From Rhodocyclales bacterium (GTDB lineage: Bacteria > Pseudomonadota > Gammaproteobacteria > Burkholderiales > Rhodocyclaceae): a stretch of 64,000 nucleotides of DNA. The stretch covers positions 1 to 64,000 of the forward strand of contig JACRIX010000047.1 in the NCBI GenBank assembly GCA_016215645.1, read 5' to 3'. Shown piece by piece: positions 1-7,647 of the stretch. Numbering within the stretch: the stretch's first letter is position 1; the number at the start of each line of letters is the position of its first letter. The notes below the pieces were generated by a model. It ran no database searches and was not told the DNA's origin. It was given only the letters and a program-made list of their open reading frames with translations. The translations under genes and the position numbers were made by a program.

Positions 1-80
1 CGGGTATCCGTCTCCGGTAAGTAAAGGAGGAGGAGCGGGCGCAGCCCGCGACGGGGGACATGGACGGAGACGGATACCCG
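1..80. repeat. 16-bp perfect inverted repeat enclosing a second hairpin
   Basis: Bases 1-16 (CGGGTATCCGTCTCCG) are the exact reverse complement of 65-80. Inside lies a second stem, GCGGGC at 35-40 against GCCCGC at 44-49. A purine-rich AGGAGGAGGAG run at 25-35 sits on the left side of the inner stem. A frame open from base 1 stops at TAA 22-24, so the left arm may overlap the end of an upstream gene, possibly livM, which cannot be confirmed here. The rest of the leader to 153 shows nothing except a GGAG before livG. Confidence 0.6.
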
Positions 81-153
81 CCGCCCCTGGCCCCCGCGGA
101 CATTCGCTGAACCAGGTGTTTCGAGTGTCGCAAAGCGTGTTGGAGTCACCGAC

Positions 154-930
154 ATGACGGCCCCGATGCTCGAAGCCGTCAATCTCTCGGTGCGTTTCGG
201 CGGCTTGTTGGCTGTGAACAATGTGTCCTTCGAGGTTTGGCCCAACGAGGTGTTTTCGCTGATCGGCCCCAACGGCGCCGGCAAGACGACGATCTTCAAC
301 CTGATCTCGGCGCTCTATCGGCCGACCTCGGGCGAGGTGCGTTTCGAGGGCGAGGTGATTTCGCGCATGCCGCCGCACGTGGTGGCGCGCCACGGCATCG
401 CCCGCACTTTCCAGAACATCGAACTCTTCGAGCACGCCACGGTGCTGCAGAACCTGCTGGTCGGCCGCCATTGCCACCGGCATACCGGATGGGTGCAGGA
501 CCTGCTGTTCACCGGCTCGGTGCGCCGCGCCGAACTGGAATTCCGCCGCCAGGTCGAAGAGGTCATCGAGTTCCTCGACCTTCAGCACTATCGCGACAGC
601 CTGGTGGTCGGCCTGCCCTACGGCGTGCGCAAGGTGGTGGAGTTGGCCCGCGCCCTGTCGATGCGGCCGCGTTTGCTGCTGCTCGACGAGCCCTCCTCGG
701 GCCTGAATACCGAGGAAACCGAGGACATGGGTTTCTGGATCGAGGACATCAAGGCCGACCTCGGCATCACGGTGATCATGGTCGAGCATGACATGGGCCT
801 GGTCTCGCGCGTCTCCGACCGCGTTCTGGCGCTGAACCTCGGCGAGGTGCTGACCTTGGGCTCGCCCGAGGAAGTGCAGGCGCATCCGGGGGTGATCGAG
901 GCCTATCTCGGCGGAGTCGAGGATGACTGA
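154..930 (+). CDS. livG: Branched-chain amino acid-type ABC transporter ATPase LivG
   Basis: This 258-residue cytoplasmic ATPase would power a HAAT-family importer. Walker A (GPNGAGKTT) is at residues 38-46, a modified signature (LPYGVRK) at 154-160, Walker B (LLLLDEP) at 174-180 and the switch histidine at 212. Length and the GIARTFQNIELF segment fit LivG. A GGAG lies 9 bases before the ATG. The stop overlaps livF by 8 bases, so the two ATPases are translationally coupled. The membrane subunits livH and livM are not in the window and presumably lie upstream. The substrate cannot be read from the ATPase; the adjacent acyl-CoA synthetase suggests a carboxylic acid rather than an amino acid. 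Confidence 0.93.
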   Translation: MTAPMLEAVNLSVRFGGLLAVNNVSFEVWPNEVFSLIGPNGAGKTTIFNLISALYRPTSGEVRFEGEVISRMPPHVVARHGIARTFQNIELFEHATVLQNLLVGRHCHRHTGWVQDLLFTGSVRRAELEFRRQVEEVIEFLDLQHYRDSLVVGLPYGVRKVVELARALSMRPRLLLLDEPSSGLNTEETEDMGFWIEDIKADLGITVIMVEHDMGLVSRVSDRVLALNLGEVLTLGSPEEVQAHPGVIEAYLGGVEDD

Positions 931-1708
931 ATCGGCCCCCATCCTGCAGCTCAACAACGTCGAGGCCGCCTACGGCGCGGTCAAGGCGATACGCGGCGTC
1001 TCGCTGTCGGTAGCGCCGGGCTCGGTGGTCACGGTGCTCGGTTCCAACGGCGCCGGCAAGACCACGATCCTGAAGACCATCTCCGGCATCCTCGACCCGC
1101 AGAAGGGCAGCATTCTTTTCCGCCACGAAAAGCTCGAAGGCCGCGACCCGGCCTGGATCGTGCGCCAGGGCCTGGTGCAGGTGCCCGAGGGGCGCGAGAT
1201 CTTCCCGCTGCTGACGGTGCGCGAGAACCTGCTGATGGGCGCCTACACGCGGCCGGCCCGCGAAAAGGACGAAGTGGCGAAGGACATCGAGGATGTCTAC
1301 GCCTACTTCCCCATCCTCAAGGAGCGCCGCGACCAGCCGGCCGGACAGCTCTCCGGCGGCCAGCAGCAGATGCTGGCGATCAGCCGCGCGCTGCTGGCCA
1401 AGCCGACCATGATGCTGCTCGACGAGCCCAGCCTGGGTCTCTCGCCCAAGCTGACCAAGGAGATTTTCGAGATCATCATCCGTATCAACCGCGAACGCGG
1501 CGTGACCCTGCTGGTGGTCGAGCAGAACGCCCACATCGCGCTGAAGTACGCCGATTACGGCTATGTGCTGGAGATCGGCCGCATCGTCATGCACGACACC
1601 TGCGCCGCGCTGCGCGAGAAGGATGACATCAAGGAGTTCTACCTCGGCGCCAAGGAGTCCGGCGTGCGCGAAGGGCGACGCTGGAAGAAGAAGAAAACAT
1701 GGAGATGA
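923..1708 (+). CDS. livF: Branched-chain amino acid-type ABC transporter ATPase LivF
   Basis: This is the second ATPase of the same importer, 261 residues. It has Walker A GSNGAGKTT, signature LSGGQQQ, Walker B MMLLDEP and the LVVEQNAHIAL segment typical of LivF. The last roughly 15 residues are an unusually basic tail (RRWKKKKTWR) that most LivF proteins lack. Its start lies inside the end of livG, and the next gene begins 3 bases after its stop. It would pair with LivG to drive one transporter. Confidence 0.93.
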   Translation: MTESAPILQLNNVEAAYGAVKAIRGVSLSVAPGSVVTVLGSNGAGKTTILKTISGILDPQKGSILFRHEKLEGRDPAWIVRQGLVQVPEGREIFPLLTVRENLLMGAYTRPAREKDEVAKDIEDVYAYFPILKERRDQPAGQLSGGQQQMLAISRALLAKPTMMLLDEPSLGLSPKLTKEIFEIIIRINRERGVTLLVVEQNAHIALKYADYGYVLEIGRIVMHDTCAALREKDDIKEFYLGAKESGVREGRRWKKKKTWR

Positions 1709-1711
1709 ACC

Positions 1712-3580
1712 ATGTGGCAGCTTGACGGCAAACACTATTGGGCCGAGGAACGCGTGGTCGTGCCGGGCGACAACATGGCCGAGATGTTCTGGAATGGCGT
1801 CGCCCAGCGCGGCGAGCTGACGCTGTTCCGGCAGAAGAAGTTTGGCCTGTGGCAGAGCCTGTCGTGGAACCAGGTCGGCGCCATCGTGCGCGAGGCCGGC
1901 ATGGGGCTGATCGAACTCGGCTTCGAGGTTGGCGAGACGGCATCGATACTCGGCAACACGCGCCAGGAATGGCTGTTCTCCGACCTCGCGCTGCTTTCAT
2001 GCGGCGGTGTCAGCTCGGGGATTTATCCGACGGACGCGGCGAGTCAGGTCGAGTACCTGACGGGTGATTCGAATTCCGTGCTGATTTTCGTCGAGGACGA
2101 CGAGCAACTCGACAAGGTGCTGGAAGTGCGCGAGCGCCTGCCGCTATTGCGCCGCATCGTGGTCTGGGACATGGAGGGCCTGCGCGACCTGCATGACGAA
2201 CAGGTGATCAGTTTCGAGCACCTGCGCGAGTCGGGCCGCGAACGATTGGCCCGGCTCGGTCAGGCGGCAGCCGATGCCGAATGGCAGGCCCGCATCGCGG
2301 CGCGCAAGCCCGAAGACCTGGCGATCCTGATCTACACCTCGGGCACCACCGGCAAGCCCAAGGGCGCGATGCTGTCGCACGCCAACCTGCTCTCGGCGGT
2401 GAAGAGCTTCAACCGCGCCACGGCGCAGAACGAGAGTGATGAGCGCATGTGCTTCCTGCCGCTGTGCCACGTCGCCGAACGTTCCAGCGGCGCCTACTTT
2501 TCGCTCTATACCGGCACCAAGCTCAACTTCGTCGAGAACCCGGAGACCATCCCCGAGAACGTGCGCGAGATCGCGCCCACGGTGTTCGGCGCCGTGCCGC
2601 GCGTCTGGGAGAAGTTCTATTCCGGCGTCAGCATCGCCTTGAAGGAATCCAATGCCTTCGAACAGTGGGCCTACCGGCTGGCGATCGGCATCGGCCTGGA
2701 GAAGGTGCGCCGTTACGAGAAGGGCGAGGCCATCGGCAACGGACTGGAGTTCGCCCACTGGCTGGCCCGGGTGCTGGTGCTGAACAATGTGCGCAAGCTG
2801 ATCGGCATTCATCGCAGCCGCATGCTGATCACCGGCGCCGCCCCGATCTCGCCCGATCTGGTGCGCTGGTACATGGCGCTGGGCGTGCCGATGCTGGAAG
2901 TCTGGGGCATGACCGAGACCGGCAGCGTCGCCGTCGGCACCCCGATCGAGCGCATCAAGCCCGGTTCCATTGGCATCGCCAACGCGCCGAACGAGGTGCG
3001 CCTCTCCGACGAGGGCGAGATCCTGGTGCGCGGGCCGAACGTCTTCATGGGTTACCTGAACCAGCCGGCAAAGACCGCCGAAACCATCGACGCCGAAGGC
3101 TGGCTGCATACCGGCGACGTCGGCACGGTGGATGGCGACGGGTATTTCAAGATTTCCGACCGCCTCAAGGACATCATCATCACCGCCGGCGGCAAGAACA
3201 TCACGCCTTCGGAGATCGAAAACCAGATCAAGTTCTCGCCCTATGTCACCGACGCCGTGGTCATCGGCGACAAGAAGCCCTACCTGGTCTGCCTGATCAT
3301 GATCGACCAGGAGAACGTCGAGAAATTCGCCCAGGACAACGACGTGCCCTTTTCCAACTACGCCAGCCTGACGCGGGCGGCGGAAGTGCAGAAGCTGATC
3401 GAGGGCGAGATCGAGCGGGTCAACCAGCAATTCGCGCGCGTCGAGCAGGTCAAGAAGTTCCGCCTGATCGAGAAGAAGCTCGGCGCCGAGGACGAGGAAC
3501 TGACCCCGACCATGAAATTGAAGCGTAAGCTAGTCAGTCAGAAATATGCCGAGCTGATCGAGTCGATGTACCGGGATTAG
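1712..3580 (+). CDS. AMP-forming acyl-CoA synthetase (long-chain/aromatic acid CoA ligase family)
   Basis: This 622-residue ligase activates a carboxylic acid to its CoA thioester through an acyl-adenylate. The AMP-binding P-loop (YTSGTTGKPKGAMLSH) lies near residue 210, the WGMTETGS core motif near 400, and the C-terminal hinge with the KDIIITAGGKNI segment near 490. The length resembles FadD15-type enzymes. It sits between livF and livK in one operon, so the transporter probably imports the acid that this enzyme activates. Fatty, aromatic or alicyclic acids are all possible and the sequence does not decide. The start has only a weak Shine-Dalgarno sequence, and coupling to livF is likely. 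Confidence 0.88.
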   Translation: MWQLDGKHYWAEERVVVPGDNMAEMFWNGVAQRGELTLFRQKKFGLWQSLSWNQVGAIVREAGMGLIELGFEVGETASILGNTRQEWLFSDLALLSCGGVSSGIYPTDAASQVEYLTGDSNSVLIFVEDDEQLDKVLEVRERLPLLRRIVVWDMEGLRDLHDEQVISFEHLRESGRERLARLGQAAADAEWQARIAARKPEDLAILIYTSGTTGKPKGAMLSHANLLSAVKSFNRATAQNESDERMCFLPLCHVAERSSGAYFSLYTGTKLNFVENPETIPENVREIAPTVFGAVPRVWEKFYSGVSIALKESNAFEQWAYRLAIGIGLEKVRRYEKGEAIGNGLEFAHWLARVLVLNNVRKLIGIHRSRMLITGAAPISPDLVRWYMALGVPMLEVWGMTETGSVAVGTPIERIKPGSIGIANAPNEVRLSDEGEILVRGPNVFMGYLNQPAKTAETIDAEGWLHTGDVGTVDGDGYFKISDRLKDIIITAGGKNITPSEIENQIKFSPYVTDAVVIGDKKPYLVCLIMIDQENVEKFAQDNDVPFSNYASLTRAAEVQKLIEGEIERVNQQFARVEQVKKFRLIEKKLGAEDEELTPTMKLKRKLVSQKYAELIESMYRD

Positions 3581-3618
3581 CCCGATTGATTCAGCAGTAC
3601 CCATAACGAGGAGAAACC

Positions 3619-4797
3619 ATGAAGAAGAGCATGAAACTGGCCGTGGCGGCGCTGGCCGTCGCAGGAGTCGGCGCTGGTAGCACGGCGATCGCCGCCGAGC
3701 AGATGGGCGTCAGCAAGAACGAGATCGTGATCGGCACCATCCAGGACCTTTCCGGCCCGCTGGCCGGCTTCGGCAAGGCGCTGCGCTTCGGCATGCAGAT
3801 GCGCGTCGATGAAGTCAACGAGTCGGGCGGTATCAACGGCCGCAAGCTCAAGTTCATCGCCGAGGATTCCGGCTATGACCCGAAGAAGGGCCTGCTCGCG
3901 GCACAGAAGATGGTGCAGCAGGACAAACTCTTCGCCATGGTCGGCACCATCGGCACGGCGGTGAACCTCGCCACCTTCCCGACCCTGTTCGACAAGGGCG
4001 TGATGAACCTCTTCCCGCTGACCGCGGCGCGCGAAATGTACGAGCCGTTGCACAAGCTGAAGTTCTCCTTCGCCGCGCCCTATTACAACCAGATGCGCAA
4101 GGGAATTCCCTGGATGGTCAAGGAGCGCGGTGCCAAGAAGTTCTGCGTCATCTACCAGGACGATGACTTCGGCACCGAGGTGCTCAAGGGCGCCGAAGAC
4201 GGCCTCAAGGACATCAACATGACATTCGCCGAGAAGACCTCGTTCAAGCGCGGCGCCACCGATTTCTCGGCCCAGGTGTCGAAGATGAAGGCGGCGGACT
4301 GCGACACGGTGGTGCTCGGCACCATCATCCGCGAGACCATCGGCACCATCGGCACGGCGCGCAAGATGGGCTGGAACCCGAACTTCGTCGGTTCTTCGGC
4401 GGCCTACACCGACCTGATCCACAAGCTGGGCGGCAAGGCCATGGACGGACTGTATGCCTTCCACCAGGTGGCGGTCCCCTACGCCGACGATTCCTCGAAG
4501 AACGTGCGCGACTGGTTCGCGTCCTACAAGACCAAGTTCAAGGAGGAGCCGGGCCTGTTCTCCGCCTACGGCTACGTGGCGATGGACATGTTCGTGCAGA
4601 CCGCGAAAAAGACCGGGCCGAACCTGACCACCGACAACTTCATCAAGACCCTGGAGTCCACCACCTTCTCGCGCGACATGTTCGGCAGCCCCGAGTACAA
4701 GTTCGGTCCCAAGCAGCACCTGGGCAATGACAAGTCCAAGGTCGGCCAGATCCAGAACGGCCGCTGGGTGGCCGTGACCGACTACCTCACGCAGTAA
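3619..4797 (+). CDS. livK: Periplasmic substrate-binding protein of a LivK-type ABC importer
   Basis: This 392-residue exported binding protein has a signal peptide at residues 1-26, with a short basic start, an Ala/Val/Gly core and cleavage after AIAA. The mature part is a type I periplasmic fold (IVIGTIQDLSGPLAGFGKALRFG near the start). GAGGAG lies 6 bases before the ATG. It closes the liv operon and is followed by a strong hairpin. A 15/16 copy of the dispersed 16-bp word lies in the signal-peptide codons. The ligand is unknown; the operon context suggests an organic acid. Confidence 0.88.
   Translation: MKKSMKLAVAALAVAGVGAGSTAIAAEQMGVSKNEIVIGTIQDLSGPLAGFGKALRFGMQMRVDEVNESGGINGRKLKFIAEDSGYDPKKGLLAAQKMVQQDKLFAMVGTIGTAVNLATFPTLFDKGVMNLFPLTAAREMYEPLHKLKFSFAAPYYNQMRKGIPWMVKERGAKKFCVIYQDDDFGTEVLKGAEDGLKDINMTFAEKTSFKRGATDFSAQVSKMKAADCDTVVLGTIIRETIGTIGTARKMGWNPNFVGSSAAYTDLIHKLGGKAMDGLYAFHQVAVPYADDSSKNVRDWFASYKTKFKEEPGLFSAYGYVAMDMFVQTAKKTGPNLTTDNFIKTLESTTFSRDMFGSPEYKFGPKQHLGNDKSKVGQIQNGRWVAVTDYLTQ
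3662..3677 (+). repeat. Dispersed 16-bp word, 15/16 copy
   Basis: CAGGAGTCGGCGCTGG differs by one base from CAAGAGTCGGCGCTGG. It lies inside livK and encodes part of the signal peptide (VGAG). Confidence 0.6.
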
Positions 4798-4815
4798 TTC
4801 CCTCTGGTGCGATAA

Positions 4816-4843
4816 GGACGGGCGCCTCGCGGGGCGCCCGTCC
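4816..4843 (+). terminator. Strong hairpin after livK
   Basis: GGACGGGCGCC (4816-4826) pairs with GGCGCCCGTCC (4833-4843) in an 11-bp perfect GC-rich stem with a 6-base loop. It lies 18 bases past the livK stop and 17 bases before the end of the convergent gene at 4861. There is no clear T run, but the position suits a bidirectional terminator. Confidence 0.7.
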
Positions 4844-4860
4844 TCATTGGCAGCTTCGGA

Positions 4861-5187
4861 TCAGCGGCACTTGGCGATCTCGGCGTCGCTCATGGCCTGC
4901 TTGATCACGCAGCGGTTATCGAGTTCCGCCTTCTTGCGCGCCTGTTCCATCTTTTCGCGCTGCGCCGCTTCCGCCTTTTTGCGCTCGGCTTCGGCGGCGG
5001 GGTCGAGGACTTCCGGCTTCGGCGGTTCTGCGGCCGGCCGGGGTGCGGCGGCGGGTGCTGCACCAGGTGCCGGGGCAGGGGTCGGTGCCGGCGGCGGGGC
5101 CGTGCCGGCGGGTTGGGCCATGACGCCGGTGGCACAACATAGCGCACCGGCGGCGAGAAGAGTCCTGATCAGGGTGGAAGGCTTCAT
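4861..5187 (-). CDS. Small secreted protein with Pro/Ala linker and charged C-terminal region
   Basis: I do not recognise this 108-residue protein. It has a signal peptide at residues 1-24 (cleavage after VMAQ is plausible), a Pro/Ala-rich low-complexity linker at about 26-57, a Lys/Glu/Ala-rich probable helix at about 62-90, and a short end with two cysteines (NRCVIKQAMSDAEIAKCR) that could form a disulfide. AGGAG precedes the ATG. It is probably periplasmic. It runs convergent to livK and lies downstream of the flavoprotein gene on the same strand, with a gap of 18 bases, so the two could be co-transcribed. Confidence 0.7.
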   Translation of the reverse strand: MKPSTLIRTLLAAGALCCATGVMAQPAGTAPPPAPTPAPAPGAAPAAAPRPAAEPPKPEVLDPAAEAERKKAEAAQREKMEQARKKAELDNRCVIKQAMSDAEIAKCR

Positions 5188-5205
5188 GCGGTCTCCTGGA
5201 ATGGG

Positions 5206-6738
5206 TCAAGCGGGGTTCGGGTTGGCAGCCTGGCAACCCTGGGCACAGCAGCGTCCCGGCTGGCGGCCCAGGGCGATGCGCTTCCCAGCATCGGCAAGTA
5301 TCCCACGGTCAAGCAGGTTTTCCACCAGTTCGACCTTTTCCGCGATGGGATAGCGGCGGAAGATTTCCTTCTTCATCGCCGCCGGCGAGCCGCCGCCGTG
5401 CAGGCTGATCACCGAATACCAGCCGGCCTGGTAGGAGGCGGTGAGGTCCTCGATGAAGCGCGCCACGGCGATGCGTTTCTCGTAGGGCACGTCGGAGCGG
5501 GCGGTCAGCACTTCCGAGATGCGCCCGGCGGTGGCCGGGTTGTGGTCCTCGTCGGGGCCGGGCAGGGTGACGATCAGCCCGCCCGAAACTTCATGCGCCA
5601 GGCGTTGCATGTCGTAGATCTGCGTCGCCAGCAGCAGCTTGCCGATGTTGGAAAACACCGCGTCGGGCATGGCGATGCCGGCCGGCTCGGCGGTGGCATA
5701 CACCGAGGCGGCGACGCCGCAGGCATAGAAACCCTCGACGATCTTGATCAGCTCGGTCATCGCCTCGCGCAGGCCGTGGGCGTGTTCGCTGTCGAGGCCG
5801 TTGGCCTCGGTGATCAGCGTGCCGGCGCCGATCAGCAGGTCGCCGTAGCCGGCGCGCGCGGCGATGCAGGTGTGGCGGTGGTGGGTGGCGTAGGCGTAGG
5901 TGAGTTCTTCGCTGTGACGCCATTCGCCGGCGAGGAAGACGCGCTCCCAGGGCACGAAGACCTTGTCGAACAGGCACACCGCGGTGCTCTGGCCGTAGCG
6001 GTTGGAGAACAGCGCCGCGGCTTCGCCGGGCCGACCCGCCGGCCGCGCCACCAGGGTCAGCCCGACGACGTCGATCGGCACCGCGCAGCAGACGGCGAAC
6101 TCGGCATCGGCCTCGGTCATGGCGCGGCCCGGCATCACCAGCAGCTCATGCATGTAGGGCCCGCCGGTGACGATGGCCTTGGCGCCGGAAATCACGATGC
6201 CCTCGGCGCGGCGCTCGACGATGTGCACATAGGCATCCGGATTGGCCTGGGCGTGCGGCCGCTTGGAGCGGTCGCCCTTGGCATCGGTCATGGCGATGCC
6301 GACGGCGAGGTCGGCGGCGCGGATGTGGTCGTACCAGGCCCGGGCGCGCGCCAGGTACTCGGTGCCATGCTCGGCGTCGATCGCCGCCGCGCCCTGCAGG
6401 ATGCCGGCCATCGCGTCGCCGGCGAGATAGCGCTGGGCGCAGCCGGTGTAGCGGCAGATCAGGCGGATCGCCTCCAGCTTTTGCAGCAGTTCGTCGCTGC
6501 TCTGCGGCACATGCAGCATGCGGTTGTACTCCTTGCCGCCGGCGCCGGCGGCCACGCGCATCAGCACGGCGGTGTCCTCACGCAGCGCGAAGTCGTAACT
6601 CAAGCCGACGGCATTGACGCCGGGCGCCAGGGCCGCTTCGTCGGCCACCGAACTCACCGCGCGGCCATCGACATAGACGCGCGGCGTGAGCCGGCGCAGG
6701 GATTCGCGGTATTCGGCGGCGGACATCAGCATGGGCAT
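5206..6738 (-). CDS. 4-hydroxyphenylacetate 3-hydroxylase / 4-hydroxybutyryl-CoA dehydratase family flavoprotein
   Basis: This 510-residue protein belongs to the HpaB/AbfD acyl-CoA-dehydrogenase-like flavoprotein family. The N-terminal helices, the YDMQRLAHEVSGG segment and the C-terminal RRYPIAEKVELVENLLDRG support this. Recalled from the Clostridium enzyme, the dehydratase [4Fe-4S] ligands are two Cys four apart plus His and Cys. Here only Cys100 and His287 seem to align; Tyr104 and Ala294 replace the others. So it may be a flavin monooxygenase or a clusterless variant. The frame stays open far upstream, but the start cluster at 6738-6726 fits family length. The last 20 residues hold an odd Cys-rich tail (CCAQGC). 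Confidence 0.7.
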   Translation of the reverse strand: MPMLMSAAEYRESLRRLTPRVYVDGRAVSSVADEAALAPGVNAVGLSYDFALREDTAVLMRVAAGAGGKEYNRMLHVPQSSDELLQKLEAIRLICRYTGCAQRYLAGDAMAGILQGAAAIDAEHGTEYLARARAWYDHIRAADLAVGIAMTDAKGDRSKRPHAQANPDAYVHIVERRAEGIVISGAKAIVTGGPYMHELLVMPGRAMTEADAEFAVCCAVPIDVVGLTLVARPAGRPGEAAALFSNRYGQSTAVCLFDKVFVPWERVFLAGEWRHSEELTYAYATHHRHTCIAARAGYGDLLIGAGTLITEANGLDSEHAHGLREAMTELIKIVEGFYACGVAASVYATAEPAGIAMPDAVFSNIGKLLLATQIYDMQRLAHEVSGGLIVTLPGPDEDHNPATAGRISEVLTARSDVPYEKRIAVARFIEDLTASYQAGWYSVISLHGGGSPAAMKKEIFRRYPIAEKVELVENLLDRGILADAGKRIALGRQPGRCCAQGCQAANPNPA

Positions 6739-6825
6739 CTCCCGATCGTGGCTGAGGATAGTAGCCCCCGAAGCTGCTAAAGTGAAGCCAGCCGGCAAAC
6801 CAAGACCGGCACAGGATGAGACCCC

Positions 6826-7647
6826 ATGAACCGACCCCATCTCCACGCCCTGGCGCCGGAACTCGAAAGCTTCGCCGCCGAACCCTACTACCAGCCGGTC
6901 GCCCGCGAAACCGAGCTGTTCCAGGCCGCCGCGACCAAAAAACTGCCGGTGCTGCTCAAGGGCCCGACTGGTTGCGGCAAGACACGCTTCGTCGAATACA
7001 TGGCCTGGAAGCTGGGCCGGCCGCTGGTCACCGTCGCCTGCCACGACGACCTGACCAGTGCCGACCTGGTCGGCCGCTACCTGCTGGCCGGCGAGGAAAC
7101 CGTCTGGCTCGACGGCCCGCTCACCGCCGCCGTGCGCGCCGGCGCCATCTGCTACCTCGACGAAGTGGTCGAGGCGCGCAAGGACACCACGGTGGTGATC
7201 CATCCGCTGACCGACACGCGCCGCGTGCTGCCGGTGGAAAAGCGCGGCGAGCTGGTACGCGCGCCCGATCACTTCATGCTGGTGGTCTCGTACAACCCGG
7301 GCTACCAGAGCGTGCTGAAGGAACTCAAGCAGAGCACACGCCAGCGCTTCATCGCCCTCGATTTCGATTACCCGCCGGCGGAACTCGAAGCCGCCATCGT
7401 CGTCCGCGAGACCGGCATTGCCAATGAGCTTGCCGCGCAACTGGTGAAAGTGGCCGCGCTGACGCGCAACCTCAAGGGCCAGGGCCTGGACGAGGGCGCC
7501 AGCACACGCCTGCTGGTGCACGCCGGCCACCTGATCGCCGCAGGCGTCCCGCCGCGTGACGCCTGCGCCGCCGCCGTCGGCCGCGCGCTGTCGGACGATG
7601 CCGACTCGGTTTCCGCGGTCGACGACCTGATCCGTGCCGTCTTCTGA
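6826..7647 (+). CDS. cbbQ: CbbQ/NirQ/NorQ-family MoxR-type AAA+ ATPase
   Basis: This 273-residue AAA+ ATPase has Walker A GPTGCGKT near residue 46, Walker [11 protein letters not shown] near 108, sensor 1 VVSYNPGY and the C-terminal CbbQ_C region. Such proteins form rings that work with a VWA partner to remodel a metalloenzyme, for example Rubisco (CbbQO) or nitric oxide reductase (NorQD). The VWA partner follows directly with a 14-base overlap. No Rubisco or nor genes are in view, so the client is unknown and the symbol marks the family only. It is divergent from the flavoprotein gene across an 87-base gap. Confidence 0.85.
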   Translation: MNRPHLHALAPELESFAAEPYYQPVARETELFQAAATKKLPVLLKGPTGCGKTRFVEYMAWKLGRPLVTVACHDDLTSADLVGRYLLAGEETVWLDGPLTAAVRAGAICYLDEVVEARKDTTVVIHPLTDTRRVLPVEKRGELVRAPDHFMLVVSYNPGYQSVLKELKQSTRQRFIALDFDYPPAELEAAIVVRETGIANELAAQLVKVAALTRNLKGQGLDEGASTRLLVHAGHLIAAGVPPRDACAAAVGRALSDDADSVSAVDDLIRAVF

